Below the pieces are notes generated by a model. It saw only the letters and a list, made by a program, of their open reading frames with translations. It was not told the DNA's origin and ran no database searches. 64,000 bases of DNA from Tundrisphaera sp051175315 (lineage in GTDB: Bacteria > Planctomycetota > Planctomycetia > Isosphaerales > Isosphaeraceae): contig NZ_CP195100.1 in NCBI RefSeq assembly GCF_051175315.1, forward strand, positions 6,200,001 to 6,264,000, written 5' to 3'. A program made the position numbers and the translations under genes. Numbering within the stretch: position 1 is the first letter of the stretch; each line of letters begins with the position of its first letter. Of this stretch, positions 10,768 through 19,205 are shown piece after piece.

Positions 10768-13700
10768 TCATCGCCGGGCCGCTTCCGGTTTCTCGGCGCC
10801 GTCCTTGCGGCTGATCGCCCGGACCGAGTCCCCGGCGATCGGGACCGGGTCCATCGAGAAGCTGGGCGACCTGAGCGGACCTTGAACCCGGATCGAGAAC
10901 AATTGGCCGCTGGCGCGACGCACCACGTCGCCGATCGGGCTCCGCCAGGTGTCCCGGCCCAGGGTGATCGGGAGGTGTAAATTCAGGTTCCCCTGGACGT
11001 CTAATTTTCCTTCGCCATGCAGGGTGAAGGCGTTGCCCAGGATCCGGACCGGCTTGAGTTGGGTCTCCCCGTTGGTCGTCTTGAAGCTCACCTCGGCCTC
11101 GTCGAACGCCGTCCGATTGTCCTTGCCGCCCGAGTTGATGACCTTGAAGAACGGCGCCAGGACGGCGGGCACCGCGCCGAGTTCCCCCTTGGACAGCCCG
11201 ACGTGGCCCTGGGCCTGGATGGCGTGGGGGTCGAACCCCTGCCCGGCCACCGTGGCCCACCCCGAGACCAGGCCCCGGTAGGACTGGTGCCCGGGCAGCG
11301 CCTTGGCGTACTCCTGGAGGTCGATCCCCTCGACCGACAGGCCGGCGTTGTACTTGGGCGTGGCATCGAGGCTGGACTTGAGCGACCCGCCAAAGTTCCC
11401 GCCGAGCAGCCGGCCTTCGAAATCGGTGATGTTGGCCCAGCCGTCCTTGACGTCGACGCGCCCCCCCAGCCGCGTCAATTGCTGGCCCAGGAACGACACG
11501 CTGTCCAGGGCCAGGAGCCCGCTCACCTCCAGGGCGGTCCCGTTGGCGAACCCCTTGACCTGCTCGATCTGCCCCTGGATGTGGTCCAGGGCGAGGTCGG
11601 AGCCGAGGTCGACCTTGTTGTCCAGCAGGACGATCAGGACGTCCTTCCACCGGCACCAGGCCGATTCGTTCGCCTTGCCCGACCACCCGAGGCCGAGGTC
11701 TCCCTTGACCTTGTGGATCTTGCGGTCGTCCAGGCGGCGGGCCAGCTGGGCCATCAGCGGCGGCATCTGGCGGCGGAGCCGCTCGTCGAGCCGGAGGCCC
11801 TCGACCTCCAGCCCCGTCACCCCCAGGCTGAACTGGCCGTTATCCTTGACGTCCACCTGCCCCCGGTCGAACCGGACCGGGGCCCCCTGGAAGGTGAAGC
11901 CGACGTCGGTCATCTCGGTCGGGATCGGCTGGGCGGTGTCGAAGACGAACCGGCCGGAGACCTCGTCCATCCTCATCTCGACGCGGGTCGGCCCGCCGTC
12001 CCCGCCCGCCGTGGCGGGGCGGTCGAACTGGAGCTTGACCCCGGCCCCTTCGCGGGGGGTGATCTGGACTCGGTAGTGGTCCGGCCGGCCCGGCTCGGCG
12101 TCGATGTCGGCGTCGATGTCGCTGGCCCCGGTGGGGTTCAGCGTCGCCCACGTCACCTGCCAGGGTCGGAGCAGAGCCTCGCGCAACTGCTGGTCGAACG
12201 GCAGGTTGCGGGCCTCGACGTGGGTCTTGACCTTGAACTTGTCGCGGGCGATCTGGTCCACCTGCCCCCGGGCCGAGATCCGCGCCTGGCCATTGACCCC
12301 GCTCATGTCCGAGAAGATCCACTGGTTGGGGTGGATCTCCAGCTTCCCCAACAGGTTCCGGACCGGGTACTTCAGCCCGTCCCAGGTGATCGAACACCCC
12401 GGCCGCAGGTCGACCCAGGCGTGGAACTCGACCTGGCCGATCGGCGGATCTTGCGGGGTCAGGGGAGGCTTGCGGGTCACGGTGGCGCGGCCCTGCACCG
12501 ACCCGTCGGGCTGGAATTCGTTGACCACCTTCCGCACGTCCGCCGGGAGGGCCTTGAGCAGGGCCGCGTCGACCGGCAACGATTCGACGTCGAACGACAG
12601 GTTCGCCACGGCGTCCGGCCCCGGGTCGTCGACCGTCCCCCGGACCCGAAGCGGGTGGCCCCCCACCGGCGCCGACATGTCGATCTCCATCCGCTTCCCC
12701 TCGATCCGGATCGTCCCCCGGACGTGGTCGAGCGGATACTTGAAGTGGACGTATTCCATCGAGACATCCTGGCACGACGCCTCGACCACCGAGCGGACCG
12801 GGCCGTCGACCTCGCCCCGCGAGGCGGTCACGACCACATCGACCTTGCCCGCGCTGGTGGATGGGACGTGGCCGACCTTGGGTAGATAGACGTCCCAGAG
12901 GTCGGCGAACTTCTCCGGGGTCCAGTCGCGGAGCCTGCGGTCGAGTTCCAGGTTCCTCGCCTCGGCGCGGACCCGGAACGGGGACCGCTTCGGGTCATCC
13001 AGCCCGAACTGGCCGGACAGGGTCAGCAGCGTCGAGCCGTCCTTCCCCTCCCCGCGGTCGATCCGCACGATGCCGTCGCGGGCGGTCAGGTCGACGAGGA
13101 CGTCGGAGATCGGGAACGGCAATTTCGGACACTTCCACGCCCCCTTGCGGAGCCGGGCCGCGGCCTCGTAGGTCAGGCGGGGCGAGGCGTCGGGATCGTA
13201 GCCCAGGCGGGCCAGCGAGATGTCGACCTCCCCCCCCTCCAGCCCGGCCTCGTCCAGTCCGCGGCGGGCGACCGCCGGCAGGCGCTCCCTCAGCGCCCCG
13301 GACAGCAGGAGGCGGGACAGATCCCCCCTGGTGATCGCGACCCGACCGGTCCTGGGGTCGAACGTCCCCTCCACGGCGACCCGGTCGAGCAGGTCGCCCC
13401 GGCCGGTCATCTCGAAGGCGACGATCCCCCCGGAGCCGGCCGGGATCCGGATCGACACGTCGCGCAGCACGGCCGTGCCCGGCCCCTCCTCGATGCCCGC
13501 CAGCTCCACCGTGCCGTTGCTGATCTCGACGGGCGGCGTCGGCCCGCCCATCGGGATCGGCAATGGGTCGGCCAGCAAGCCCTGGATATTCCAGCCCCCG
13601 CCCCTCATCTCCCGGAGCCGGAGCAGCGGGTGGGCCACCAGGACCTTGCGGGGGATGAACTTCCCCTCGGTCATGGCCGCCCAGGGGTCGTATCGGAGTT

Positions 13701-13986
13701 GGATCCAGGGCGACATCGCCACCAGCGTGGGGACCGGGGCCCCCGTGTCGCGCTTGATCGTCGCGTGGGTCAGGGTGATCTCGCCGAGCAGGGGCTTGAT
13801 CCGCACCCTCGCCAGGGAGAGCCGGCCGCCGGGCAGGAACCGGGGCGACTCCTGCTCGACCAGCGCGACGAGGTTGTCGCTATCGGTCACATAGAAATAG
13901 GCGCACAGCCCCCCGCCCACCAGGGTCGCCACGACGAGGAATAGGCCCCAGGCCAGAACTTTATGCACCCGGCGGCGGATTCCCAT
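10768..13986 (-). CDS. AsmA/YhdP-like inner-membrane-anchored giant protein
   Basis: This 1,072-residue protein has a short basic N-terminus (MGIRRRVHK), one membrane segment near residues 12-33 (AWGLFLVVATLVGGGLCAYF), and then a long beta-rich extracytoplasmic body. The pattern of repeated V-x-G-x-hydrophobic strands and the C-terminal part (QLKPVRILGNAFTLHGEGKL near 998-1017) resemble AsmA/TamB/YhdP-type proteins, which form beta-groove bridges for lipid transport to the outer membrane. The start at 13986 is preceded by GGAAGGGGG. It overlaps the 3' end of the upstream glycosyltransferase gene by 26 bp, so the two are one operon. Family membership is inferred from architecture, and the cargo is unknown. 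Confidence 0.83.
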   Translation of the reverse strand: MGIRRRVHKVLAWGLFLVVATLVGGGLCAYFYVTDSDNLVALVEQESPRFLPGGRLSLARVRIKPLLGEITLTHATIKRDTGAPVPTLVAMSPWIQLRYDPWAAMTEGKFIPRKVLVAHPLLRLREMRGGGWNIQGLLADPLPIPMGGPTPPVEISNGTVELAGIEEGPGTAVLRDVSIRIPAGSGGIVAFEMTGRGDLLDRVAVEGTFDPRTGRVAITRGDLSRLLLSGALRERLPAVARRGLDEAGLEGGEVDISLARLGYDPDASPRLTYEAAARLRKGAWKCPKLPFPISDVLVDLTARDGIVRIDRGEGKDGSTLLTLSGQFGLDDPKRSPFRVRAEARNLELDRRLRDWTPEKFADLWDVYLPKVGHVPSTSAGKVDVVVTASRGEVDGPVRSVVEASCQDVSMEYVHFKYPLDHVRGTIRIEGKRMEIDMSAPVGGHPLRVRGTVDDPGPDAVANLSFDVESLPVDAALLKALPADVRKVVNEFQPDGSVQGRATVTRKPPLTPQDPPIGQVEFHAWVDLRPGCSITWDGLKYPVRNLLGKLEIHPNQWIFSDMSGVNGQARISARGQVDQIARDKFKVKTHVEARNLPFDQQLREALLRPWQVTWATLNPTGASDIDADIDAEPGRPDHYRVQITPREGAGVKLQFDRPATAGGDGGPTRVEMRMDEVSGRFVFDTAQPIPTEMTDVGFTFQGAPVRFDRGQVDVKDNGQFSLGVTGLEVEGLRLDERLRRQMPPLMAQLARRLDDRKIHKVKGDLGLGWSGKANESAWCRWKDVLIVLLDNKVDLGSDLALDHIQGQIEQVKGFANGTALEVSGLLALDSVSFLGQQLTRLGGRVDVKDGWANITDFEGRLLGGNFGGSLKSSLDATPKYNAGLSVEGIDLQEYAKALPGHQSYRGLVSGWATVAGQGFDPHAIQAQGHVGLSKGELGAVPAVLAPFFKVINSGGKDNRTAFDEAEVSFKTTNGETQLKPVRILGNAFTLHGEGKLDVQGNLNLHLPITLGRDTWRSPIGDVVRRASGQLFSIRVQGPLRSPSFSMDPVPIAGDSVRAISRKDGAEKPEAARR

Positions 13987-15298
13987 CGATCGGACCCCCT
14001 TCCCTGGAGGATGAGCGGATGCTCGGGGCGGCGAACGCCCCCAGTCGGACCCACCCGGCGGCCACCAGGCCCAGGGCCGGGACCATGCCGGGGATGCGAT
14101 AACGGATCGAGCTGACGAAGAGCGAGTGGAGGGCGCAGAAGTAGACCAGCGGCCCGAGCAGGAGGGCCAACGCCCGGAAGTCTCTTCGGCGATCCCACGC
14201 GCCCAGCATGAGCAGCCCGAACGCCGGGAGCGTGATCAAGGCCGAGGCCGCGTCGATCGCGGGGCTCCGCAGCATGGCCGCATTCGGCCAGGGGCTCCAG
14301 AACCGGCCCACCTTGACCAGTGCCAGCCGGAGGATGCGGCCGGGGTCGTCCCGGATCGACCGCCAGGAGCGTCGGCGGAAGGCGTCTTCCTGCTCCAGCT
14401 CGGGCAGCGATCGGACGTCGGGGGCGTCCACGAAGGCCATGTCGCTCTCCCCGTTGGCCTGCGGCCCGACCCCATCATAGAGGCTGGCCCCGACCCAGAG
14501 GGCGGTCGGCACGAACCGGCCGTGGATCCGATAGACTCGGACCCACCACGGCGCCATGAGCGCCGCCATCGCCAGGGCGACCAGCAGCGAACCGCGCAGG
14601 GCGGCTCCGCGACGGCCCCGACCCGCCCCGATGACCCAGGCCGCCAGGACCGCCGGGACGAACAGGAGCCAAGAAGGCCGGGCCAGGACCGCCGCCCCCA
14701 TCGCCAGGCCCCCCAGGATCGCCGCCCGGTCGGGATGACGCGGGGGTTCGGCGCCGCGAGGAGTCCAGGCCGCCGCGATGGCCCACAGCCCGGCCACCAT
14801 CAGCGGGATGAAGATCGCCTCCGACAGCACCAGGGCGGACATCCCCACGATGTACGGGTCGACGGCCATCACGGCCGCGGCGATCCAGGCCAGGGAGGGC
14901 CAACCGTCGCGCCGATCTTCGGGCCAGGCCGAGCGGACCAGGCGGGACAGGAGCCACACGCCCAGCGTGCCCACGCCGGCCTGGACGATCCGCACGGCCA
15001 ACAGGCTCGGGCCGAACAGCCAGCGGCAGGCCGCCAGGAAGATCGGGTAGCCGGGGGTCCGCAAGGCATAATGCGGCGCATCCCCCTGGAAGACGCGGAA
15101 CGGCTCGCCCGCGACGATGGCCCGCGCCAGCTCCCAGTAGATGATGGTGTCCGGGAAGACGCAGAGCGTCCCCTTGCGGGCCGTGATCCAGGTCACCAGC
15201 ACGGCCGCGGCCAGGCGCAACGCCAGGGCCGCCGCCAGGATCCAGGCCCAGGCGGGGATGCGGCGTCTCGGCGCGTCGGGCGGAACGGTCGCGGCCAT
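13961..15298 (-). CDS. GT39-like membrane glycosyltransferase
   Basis: This 445-residue integral membrane protein resembles the ArnT/PMT (GT39, GT-C) family, which transfers sugars from polyprenyl-phosphate donors on the periplasmic side of the membrane. After the first membrane helix comes FPDTIIYWELARAIVAGEPF, followed by RTPGYPIFLAACRWLFG, typical of the first periplasmic loop and second helix of GT-C enzymes. About ten hydrophobic segments follow. The ATG at 15298 was chosen; a GTG at 15361 would add 21 residues. Its end overlaps the AsmA-like gene. A role in modifying lipid A or surface glycans is inferred. Confidence 0.82.
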   Translation of the reverse strand: MAATVPPDAPRRRIPAWAWILAAALALRLAAAVLVTWITARKGTLCVFPDTIIYWELARAIVAGEPFRVFQGDAPHYALRTPGYPIFLAACRWLFGPSLLAVRIVQAGVGTLGVWLLSRLVRSAWPEDRRDGWPSLAWIAAAVMAVDPYIVGMSALVLSEAIFIPLMVAGLWAIAAAWTPRGAEPPRHPDRAAILGGLAMGAAVLARPSWLLFVPAVLAAWVIGAGRGRRGAALRGSLLVALAMAALMAPWWVRVYRIHGRFVPTALWVGASLYDGVGPQANGESDMAFVDAPDVRSLPELEQEDAFRRRSWRSIRDDPGRILRLALVKVGRFWSPWPNAAMLRSPAIDAASALITLPAFGLLMLGAWDRRRDFRALALLLGPLVYFCALHSLFVSSIRYRIPGMVPALGLVAAGWVRLGAFAAPSIRSSSREGGPIDGNPPPGA

Positions 15299-15518
15299 GA
15301 ACCGCCGCCCGTCCTCCGGGCGGCCCTCCCCGAATCCGGCGAGCCAGACGAGCCCCACCACCGCATGGGAAGGCCGAGGCGCGGCGGATGGTAAGACGCC
15401 CGTCCCCGATCGTCAACCCGAACGCTTCGACCGGCCCCGAACCCGGCCCCCGACCGCGTGTCTTCCGGCTACGATCTCACGCGCGAGACCCGTCCCCCTT
15501 CCCGAAGGATCTCCCTCG

Positions 15519-15875
15519 ATGGACAGCGTGACCCTGTTTCGGCCCGTCGGCCAGAAAGAGCTGGACCTGATCCGGGATTCGGGCTTCCGCGAGTTCCCGC
15601 CCCGCCTCTTCTTTCAGCCCATCTTCTACCCGGTGCTGACCGAGGAGTATGCCGCCGGCATCGCCCGCAAGTGGAACACCAAGGATGAGGCCTCGGGCCA
15701 CGTCGGCTACGTGACCCGGTTCCGCGTCCGAAAGGCGTTCCTGGACGGCTACGGCGTCCAGACCGTGGGCAGCTCCCGGCATCAGGAATACTGGATCCCC
15801 GCCGAGGACCTCCCGGCGTTCAACCGGAACCTGGTGGGCGAGATCGAGGTGATCGCCGAGTTCCGGCCGGAGTAG
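15519..15875 (+). CDS. small conserved protein, crystallin J1-type annotation
   Basis: This 118-residue cytoplasmic protein begins MDSVTLFRPVGQKELDLIRD and carries the conserved-looking core RLFFQPIFYPVLTEEYA, ARKWNTKDEASGHVGYVTRF and SSRHQEYWIPAEDLPAFN. From memory, proteins with this pattern are commonly labelled ADP-ribosylation/crystallin J1 in databases, but no biochemical role is established and it lacks the residues of an ADP-ribosylglycohydrolase. The ATG at 15519 follows GAAGGAT. It is convergent with the deaminase gene, with only 6 bp between stops. Confidence 0.82.
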   Translation: MDSVTLFRPVGQKELDLIRDSGFREFPPRLFFQPIFYPVLTEEYAAGIARKWNTKDEASGHVGYVTRFRVRKAFLDGYGVQTVGSSRHQEYWIPAEDLPAFNRNLVGEIEVIAEFRPE

Positions 15876-15881
15876 GACGGG

Positions 15882-16346
15882 TCAGCCGTTCCGTTCCTTC
15901 CACCGGGCGTAGACCGCCAGGGCGTCGGGGTCGGGCTGGTGGATCATGGGCAGGGACCGGTCCTGCCAGGGCTTGGCGATCTCGCCGTAGAAGTTGGCCA
16001 GGGTGAAGTACCTGCGGTCGTCGGAGTAGAACCGGCCGTAGTCCTCGCGGGTGGTGATGAAGACGACCCGCTCGGGGCTGCAATAGTACATGGCGGCCAG
16101 GCACATCGGGCAAGGATGGGCCAGGATCGTGAACGTGCAGCCGGTGAAGTGCTCCGAGCCCAGCTTGCGCGACGCCTCGCGGATGGCGACCATCTCGGCG
16201 TGGGCGGTCGGGTCGTGGGTCTGGGCGACCAGGTTGGCCGCCTCGGCGATGATCTCGTCCCCTCGCGAGATGATGCAGGCGAAGGGGCGGCCGCCCGCCT
16301 CCACATTCGCCCGCGCCAGGTCGATCGTCCGTCGGATCAGGTCCAT
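15882..16346 (-). CDS. nucleoside/guanine deaminase family protein
   Basis: This 154-residue zinc-dependent cytidine-deaminase-fold protein has the zinc and catalytic motif HAE at about residues 49-51 (PTAHAEMVAIREA) and PCPMC near 78-82. The C-terminal NFYGEIAKPWQDRSLPMIHQ resembles guanine deaminase (GuaD) rather than TadA. An oddity is that the usual Glu before PCxxC (EPCPMC) is His here (AHPCPMC). A TGGAGG ribosome site precedes the ATG. It starts 21 bp after tilS on the same strand, so the two are probably co-transcribed. Substrate is uncertain: guanine deamination is the best guess. Confidence 0.85.
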   Translation of the reverse strand: MDLIRRTIDLARANVEAGGRPFACIISRGDEIIAEAANLVAQTHDPTAHAEMVAIREASRKLGSEHFTGCTFTILAHPCPMCLAAMYYCSPERVVFITTREDYGRFYSDDRRYFTLANFYGEIAKPWQDRSLPMIHQPDPDALAVYARWKERNG

Positions 16347-16367
16347 CGCGGCCTCCAGGCGGGGGGA

Positions 16368-17735
16368 TCAGGGGGTTTCGAGGCGGAGCCCGATCGGGTC
16401 GACGGTCTCCCGGGTCAGCCGGACCCGGTGGGCGATCCGGTGCCCGGCCACCCAGACGATGCCGACCTGATCGCAGACCACCGGCACGGAGGGGCGGAGG
16501 GACCGGGGGACCTGCCGGCCCCGGAAGAAGTCGGCCAGGGCCTGGGTCCGGCCGTCCAGGCCGAGCGGGTCGAAGCGGTCGCCGTCCCGGGCCGATCGGA
16601 CCACCAGGGGCGGGACGATCCGGCCCAGGTCCACGGTCTCGTCGCGATCCTCGACCGGGTCCAGGGTCGCGACGATCCGGCGCCCGCCCCAGGCCGCCGA
16701 GCCCGGGACGGGCAGTTCGGCCGGCTCGATCACCACGGGGGCGGGCAGTTCGGCCGGCCGGGCCAGGGTCATCAGCTGGGTGTCCGGGTCCAGGGTCGCC
16801 TCCACGCCCGCCCCGACCGAGATCCGGGGGCGGTCCGAGGCGATGAACGCGGCCAGCCGGGACCAGCGGCGGGCGTCCATCGCCGCCTCGGGCCAGCCGG
16901 CCCGCCTCCAGGCATAGCGCAGGACCTCGGCCCGGTCGAAGGGGTCGAGCGCCAGCAGTTCGCGGCCATCCACGACCATCCAGCCGCGATCCTGCTCGAT
17001 CACCACGGCGCGGGCGGTCCGGGCGATCCGCTGGTCGGCCCCGTGCGCCGCGTGCCGGGACAGCCGGGCCAGCCGGACCAGCGCCGAGGCGACCTCGGGG
17101 TTGTAGTCGGCGGCCAGCCGGGGCAGGAGGTCATGGCGGATCCGCGCCCGGGTCCGCGACCGGTCGTTGTTGGAAGCATCCTCGCGGAACGGCTGGTCGA
17201 TCGACCGGAGATACTCCACGATCGCGGCCCGCGAGGCATCCAGCAGCGGCCGGGCCAGGGTGATGCCCTCGGCCAGACGGCGCCGCGGGGGGATCCCGGA
17301 CAGCCCGCGCGGGCCGGTGCCCCGGATGATCCGGTGGAGGATCGTCTCGGCCTGGTCGTCGCGGGTATGGCCGACGGCGACCACGCTCGCCCCCCGCTTG
17401 CGGGCCACCTCGACGAGCCAGGCATAGCGGGCCAACCGGGCGTCGGACTCGAAGTGGCCGGGGCGTTTGGACTCCCACCGGCCGTGGTCGAAGGGCAGGC
17501 CGAGCGAGGCCGCCAGTTCGCCCACGAACCGGGCGTCGGCCCGCGACTCCTCGCCCCGGGCGCCGTGATCGAGGTGGGCGACCGAGAGCGTCAGCCCCTC
17601 GGCGTGGAGCAGGCGGAGCAGCCCGACGCTGTCCCCCCCGCCCGACACCCCCACGACGATCGGGGCGGATCGGTGCCGGTTGGCGAACCGTCGGGCGAGT
17701 CGGGTCGGACGTTCGGCGGGCCTTCGATCGCTCAC
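16368..17735 (-). CDS. tilS: tRNA(Ile)-lysidine synthase
   Basis: This 455-residue N-type ATP pyrophosphatase attaches lysine to C34 of the CAU-anticodon tRNA(Ile), which is essential for reading AUA codons. The PP-loop SGGGDS is at residues 31-36, followed by LSVAHLDHGARGEES near 50-64 and the GHTRDDQAETILHRIIRGTG segment near 121-140, all TilS hallmarks. C-terminal sequence (DRFDPLGLDGRTQALADFFR) matches the TilS C-terminal domain. The start is GTG at 17735 after GGGGGAA. The divergent methyltransferase starts only 41 bp away, so both promoters must overlap. Confidence 0.95.
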   Translation of the reverse strand: MSDRRPAERPTRLARRFANRHRSAPIVVGVSGGGDSVGLLRLLHAEGLTLSVAHLDHGARGEESRADARFVGELAASLGLPFDHGRWESKRPGHFESDARLARYAWLVEVARKRGASVVAVGHTRDDQAETILHRIIRGTGPRGLSGIPPRRRLAEGITLARPLLDASRAAIVEYLRSIDQPFREDASNNDRSRTRARIRHDLLPRLAADYNPEVASALVRLARLSRHAAHGADQRIARTARAVVIEQDRGWMVVDGRELLALDPFDRAEVLRYAWRRAGWPEAAMDARRWSRLAAFIASDRPRISVGAGVEATLDPDTQLMTLARPAELPAPVVIEPAELPVPGSAAWGGRRIVATLDPVEDRDETVDLGRIVPPLVVRSARDGDRFDPLGLDGRTQALADFFRGRQVPRSLRPSVPVVCDQVGIVWVAGHRIAHRVRLTRETVDPIGLRLETP

Positions 17736-17776
17736 GGCGTTCCCCCGGGGATGGCGTTTGGCTAGAATCTTCCCTC

Positions 17777-18724
17777 ATGGACGCCGAACTCGCCAGCCTG
17801 TTCCGCTGCCCCGCCGACCTCGGCCCCCTCACGCGCGTCGATCGGCCCGCACCGGTGCTGGTCGGCGTCCAGTCCGGCATCACCTACCCGATCGAAGGGG
17901 GGATCCCCCGGTTCGCCGGGGATGGCTACGTCGCCAGCTTCGGCCGGCAGTGGAACCGCTATGACGTGGCCCGGGATGAGGAAGACGAGGCGACCTTCCA
18001 GATCAAGACCGGCGTGGCCGCGAGCGAGCTGGCCGGCAAGCTCGTCCTGGATGCCGGGTGCGGCGGCGGTCGGTACACCCGCCTGGTCGCGAAGCACGGG
18101 GGGAAGGTCGTCGGGGTCGACCTGAGCGCGGCCGTGGAGAAGGCCCAGGCCCTCTGCGCCGGGATGCCCGGCGTGGCGATCGCCCAGGCCAACCTGGAGC
18201 ACCTGCCCCTGGCCGAAGGGGTGTTCGACTTCGCCTTCTCGATCGGCGTCCTCCATCACGGCCCCCGCCCGCGCGAGGCGTTCCGGCAGGTGGCCCGGCG
18301 GGTCAAGCCCGGCGGCCGGTTCGCCGTCTGGCTCTATCGCCGCAACACCCGCCCGCAGGAGTGGGCCAACGACGCCATCCGCGCCGTCACGACGCGGCTG
18401 CCGACGCGGGTGCTGGAGCCGGCCTGCGCGGCGCTCGGGCTGGTGGGGGGCGTGCCGATCCTCCGGCGGACGCTCAACAAGGTGGCCAACTTCAGCAATC
18501 ACCCCGACTGGACGCTCCGGGTCTGCGACAACTTCGACTGGTACGCCCCGGAGTACCAGTCCCACCACACCGTCGATGAGCTGTCAGGCTGGTTCGCCGA
18601 GGAAGGCTACACCGACCTCCGGGTGCTCCCACCGGCGCGGGGGGGCCGGCTCTATGACCTGGCCTATCGCCACGACCTGGTGATCGGCAGCGGCGTCAAC
18701 GTGGTCGGCACCCGGGGGGCCTGA
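17777..18724 (+). CDS. SAM methyltransferase with Trm112-like N-terminus
   Basis: This 315-residue class I methyltransferase has motif I LDAGCGGGRYTRLV near residues 93-106, the acidic motif II VVGVDLS near 113-119, and FSIGVLHHGPRPREAF near 155-170, typical of the Methyltransf_11 family. The first 50 residues (LFRCPADLGPLTRVD and ITYPIEGGIPRF) look like a Trm112/UPF0434-type small domain fused to the enzyme, although only one of the usual Cys residues is present. The substrate is unknown. It heads a rightward run with the L7/L12-motif protein (4-bp gap) and xseA-xseB. Confidence 0.9.
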   Translation: MDAELASLFRCPADLGPLTRVDRPAPVLVGVQSGITYPIEGGIPRFAGDGYVASFGRQWNRYDVARDEEDEATFQIKTGVAASELAGKLVLDAGCGGGRYTRLVAKHGGKVVGVDLSAAVEKAQALCAGMPGVAIAQANLEHLPLAEGVFDFAFSIGVLHHGPRPREAFRQVARRVKPGGRFAVWLYRRNTRPQEWANDAIRAVTTRLPTRVLEPACAALGLVGGVPILRRTLNKVANFSNHPDWTLRVCDNFDWYAPEYQSHHTVDELSGWFAEEGYTDLRVLPPARGGRLYDLAYRHDLVIGSGVNVVGTRGA

Positions 18725-18728
18725 GATC

Positions 18729-19199
18729 ATGGCGGCACGCTGGGAGGACGACGAGCCGGGCCCGTACTTCAGCCTGATCGACGCCGAGCGCGCGGCGGCC
18801 GAGCAGGACGGCAAGCCCACGGACAAGATCGCCCTGATCCGGCGGCTCCGCGAGGCATCGGGCCTCGGGCTCCGCGAGGCCAAGGACGCCGTCGAAGACT
18901 ACCTGTCCCGGGTCGCCGTCGTGGCCGGCGGCAAGACCGGCTGGGTGGACGACTTCCTGGACGCCGAGCGGGCCGCCGCCGAGTTCGAGGGGCGCTCGGT
19001 CAACAAGGTCATGCTCATCCGGGCGGTCCGGGGTGCCACGCCGGGTCTCGATCTCCGGTCCGCGAACGCGGTGGTCAACGATTACCTCCGACGCCGGGGC
19101 GCCAACTTGCCGAACGGCTCGGGTCGGGCCGTGGCGATCCTTTTGTTCCTGGCCCTGCTCCTGGCCGGCGGCCTGTCCTTCCTGCTGATCGCGGCCTGA
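18729..19199 (+). CDS. membrane protein with two L7/L12-CTD-like motifs
   Basis: This 156-residue protein contains two copies of a helix-turn-helix motif like the C-terminal domain of ribosomal protein L7/L12: KIALIRRLREASGLGLREAK near residues 35-54 and KVMLIRAVRGATPGLDLRSA near 93-112, each followed by a V-E/N-DYL end. Each is preceded by a DAERAAAE segment, so the protein is an internal tandem duplication of about 58 residues. The C-terminus (AVAILLFLALLLAGGLSFLL) is a single tail-anchor membrane helix. It starts 4 bp after the methyltransferase stop, with xseA following 6 bp later. Function is unknown. Confidence 0.85.
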   Translation: MAARWEDDEPGPYFSLIDAERAAAEQDGKPTDKIALIRRLREASGLGLREAKDAVEDYLSRVAVVAGGKTGWVDDFLDAERAAAEFEGRSVNKVMLIRAVRGATPGLDLRSANAVVNDYLRRRGANLPNGSGRAVAILLFLALLLAGGLSFLLIAA

Positions 19200-19205
19200 C
19201 CGCGC

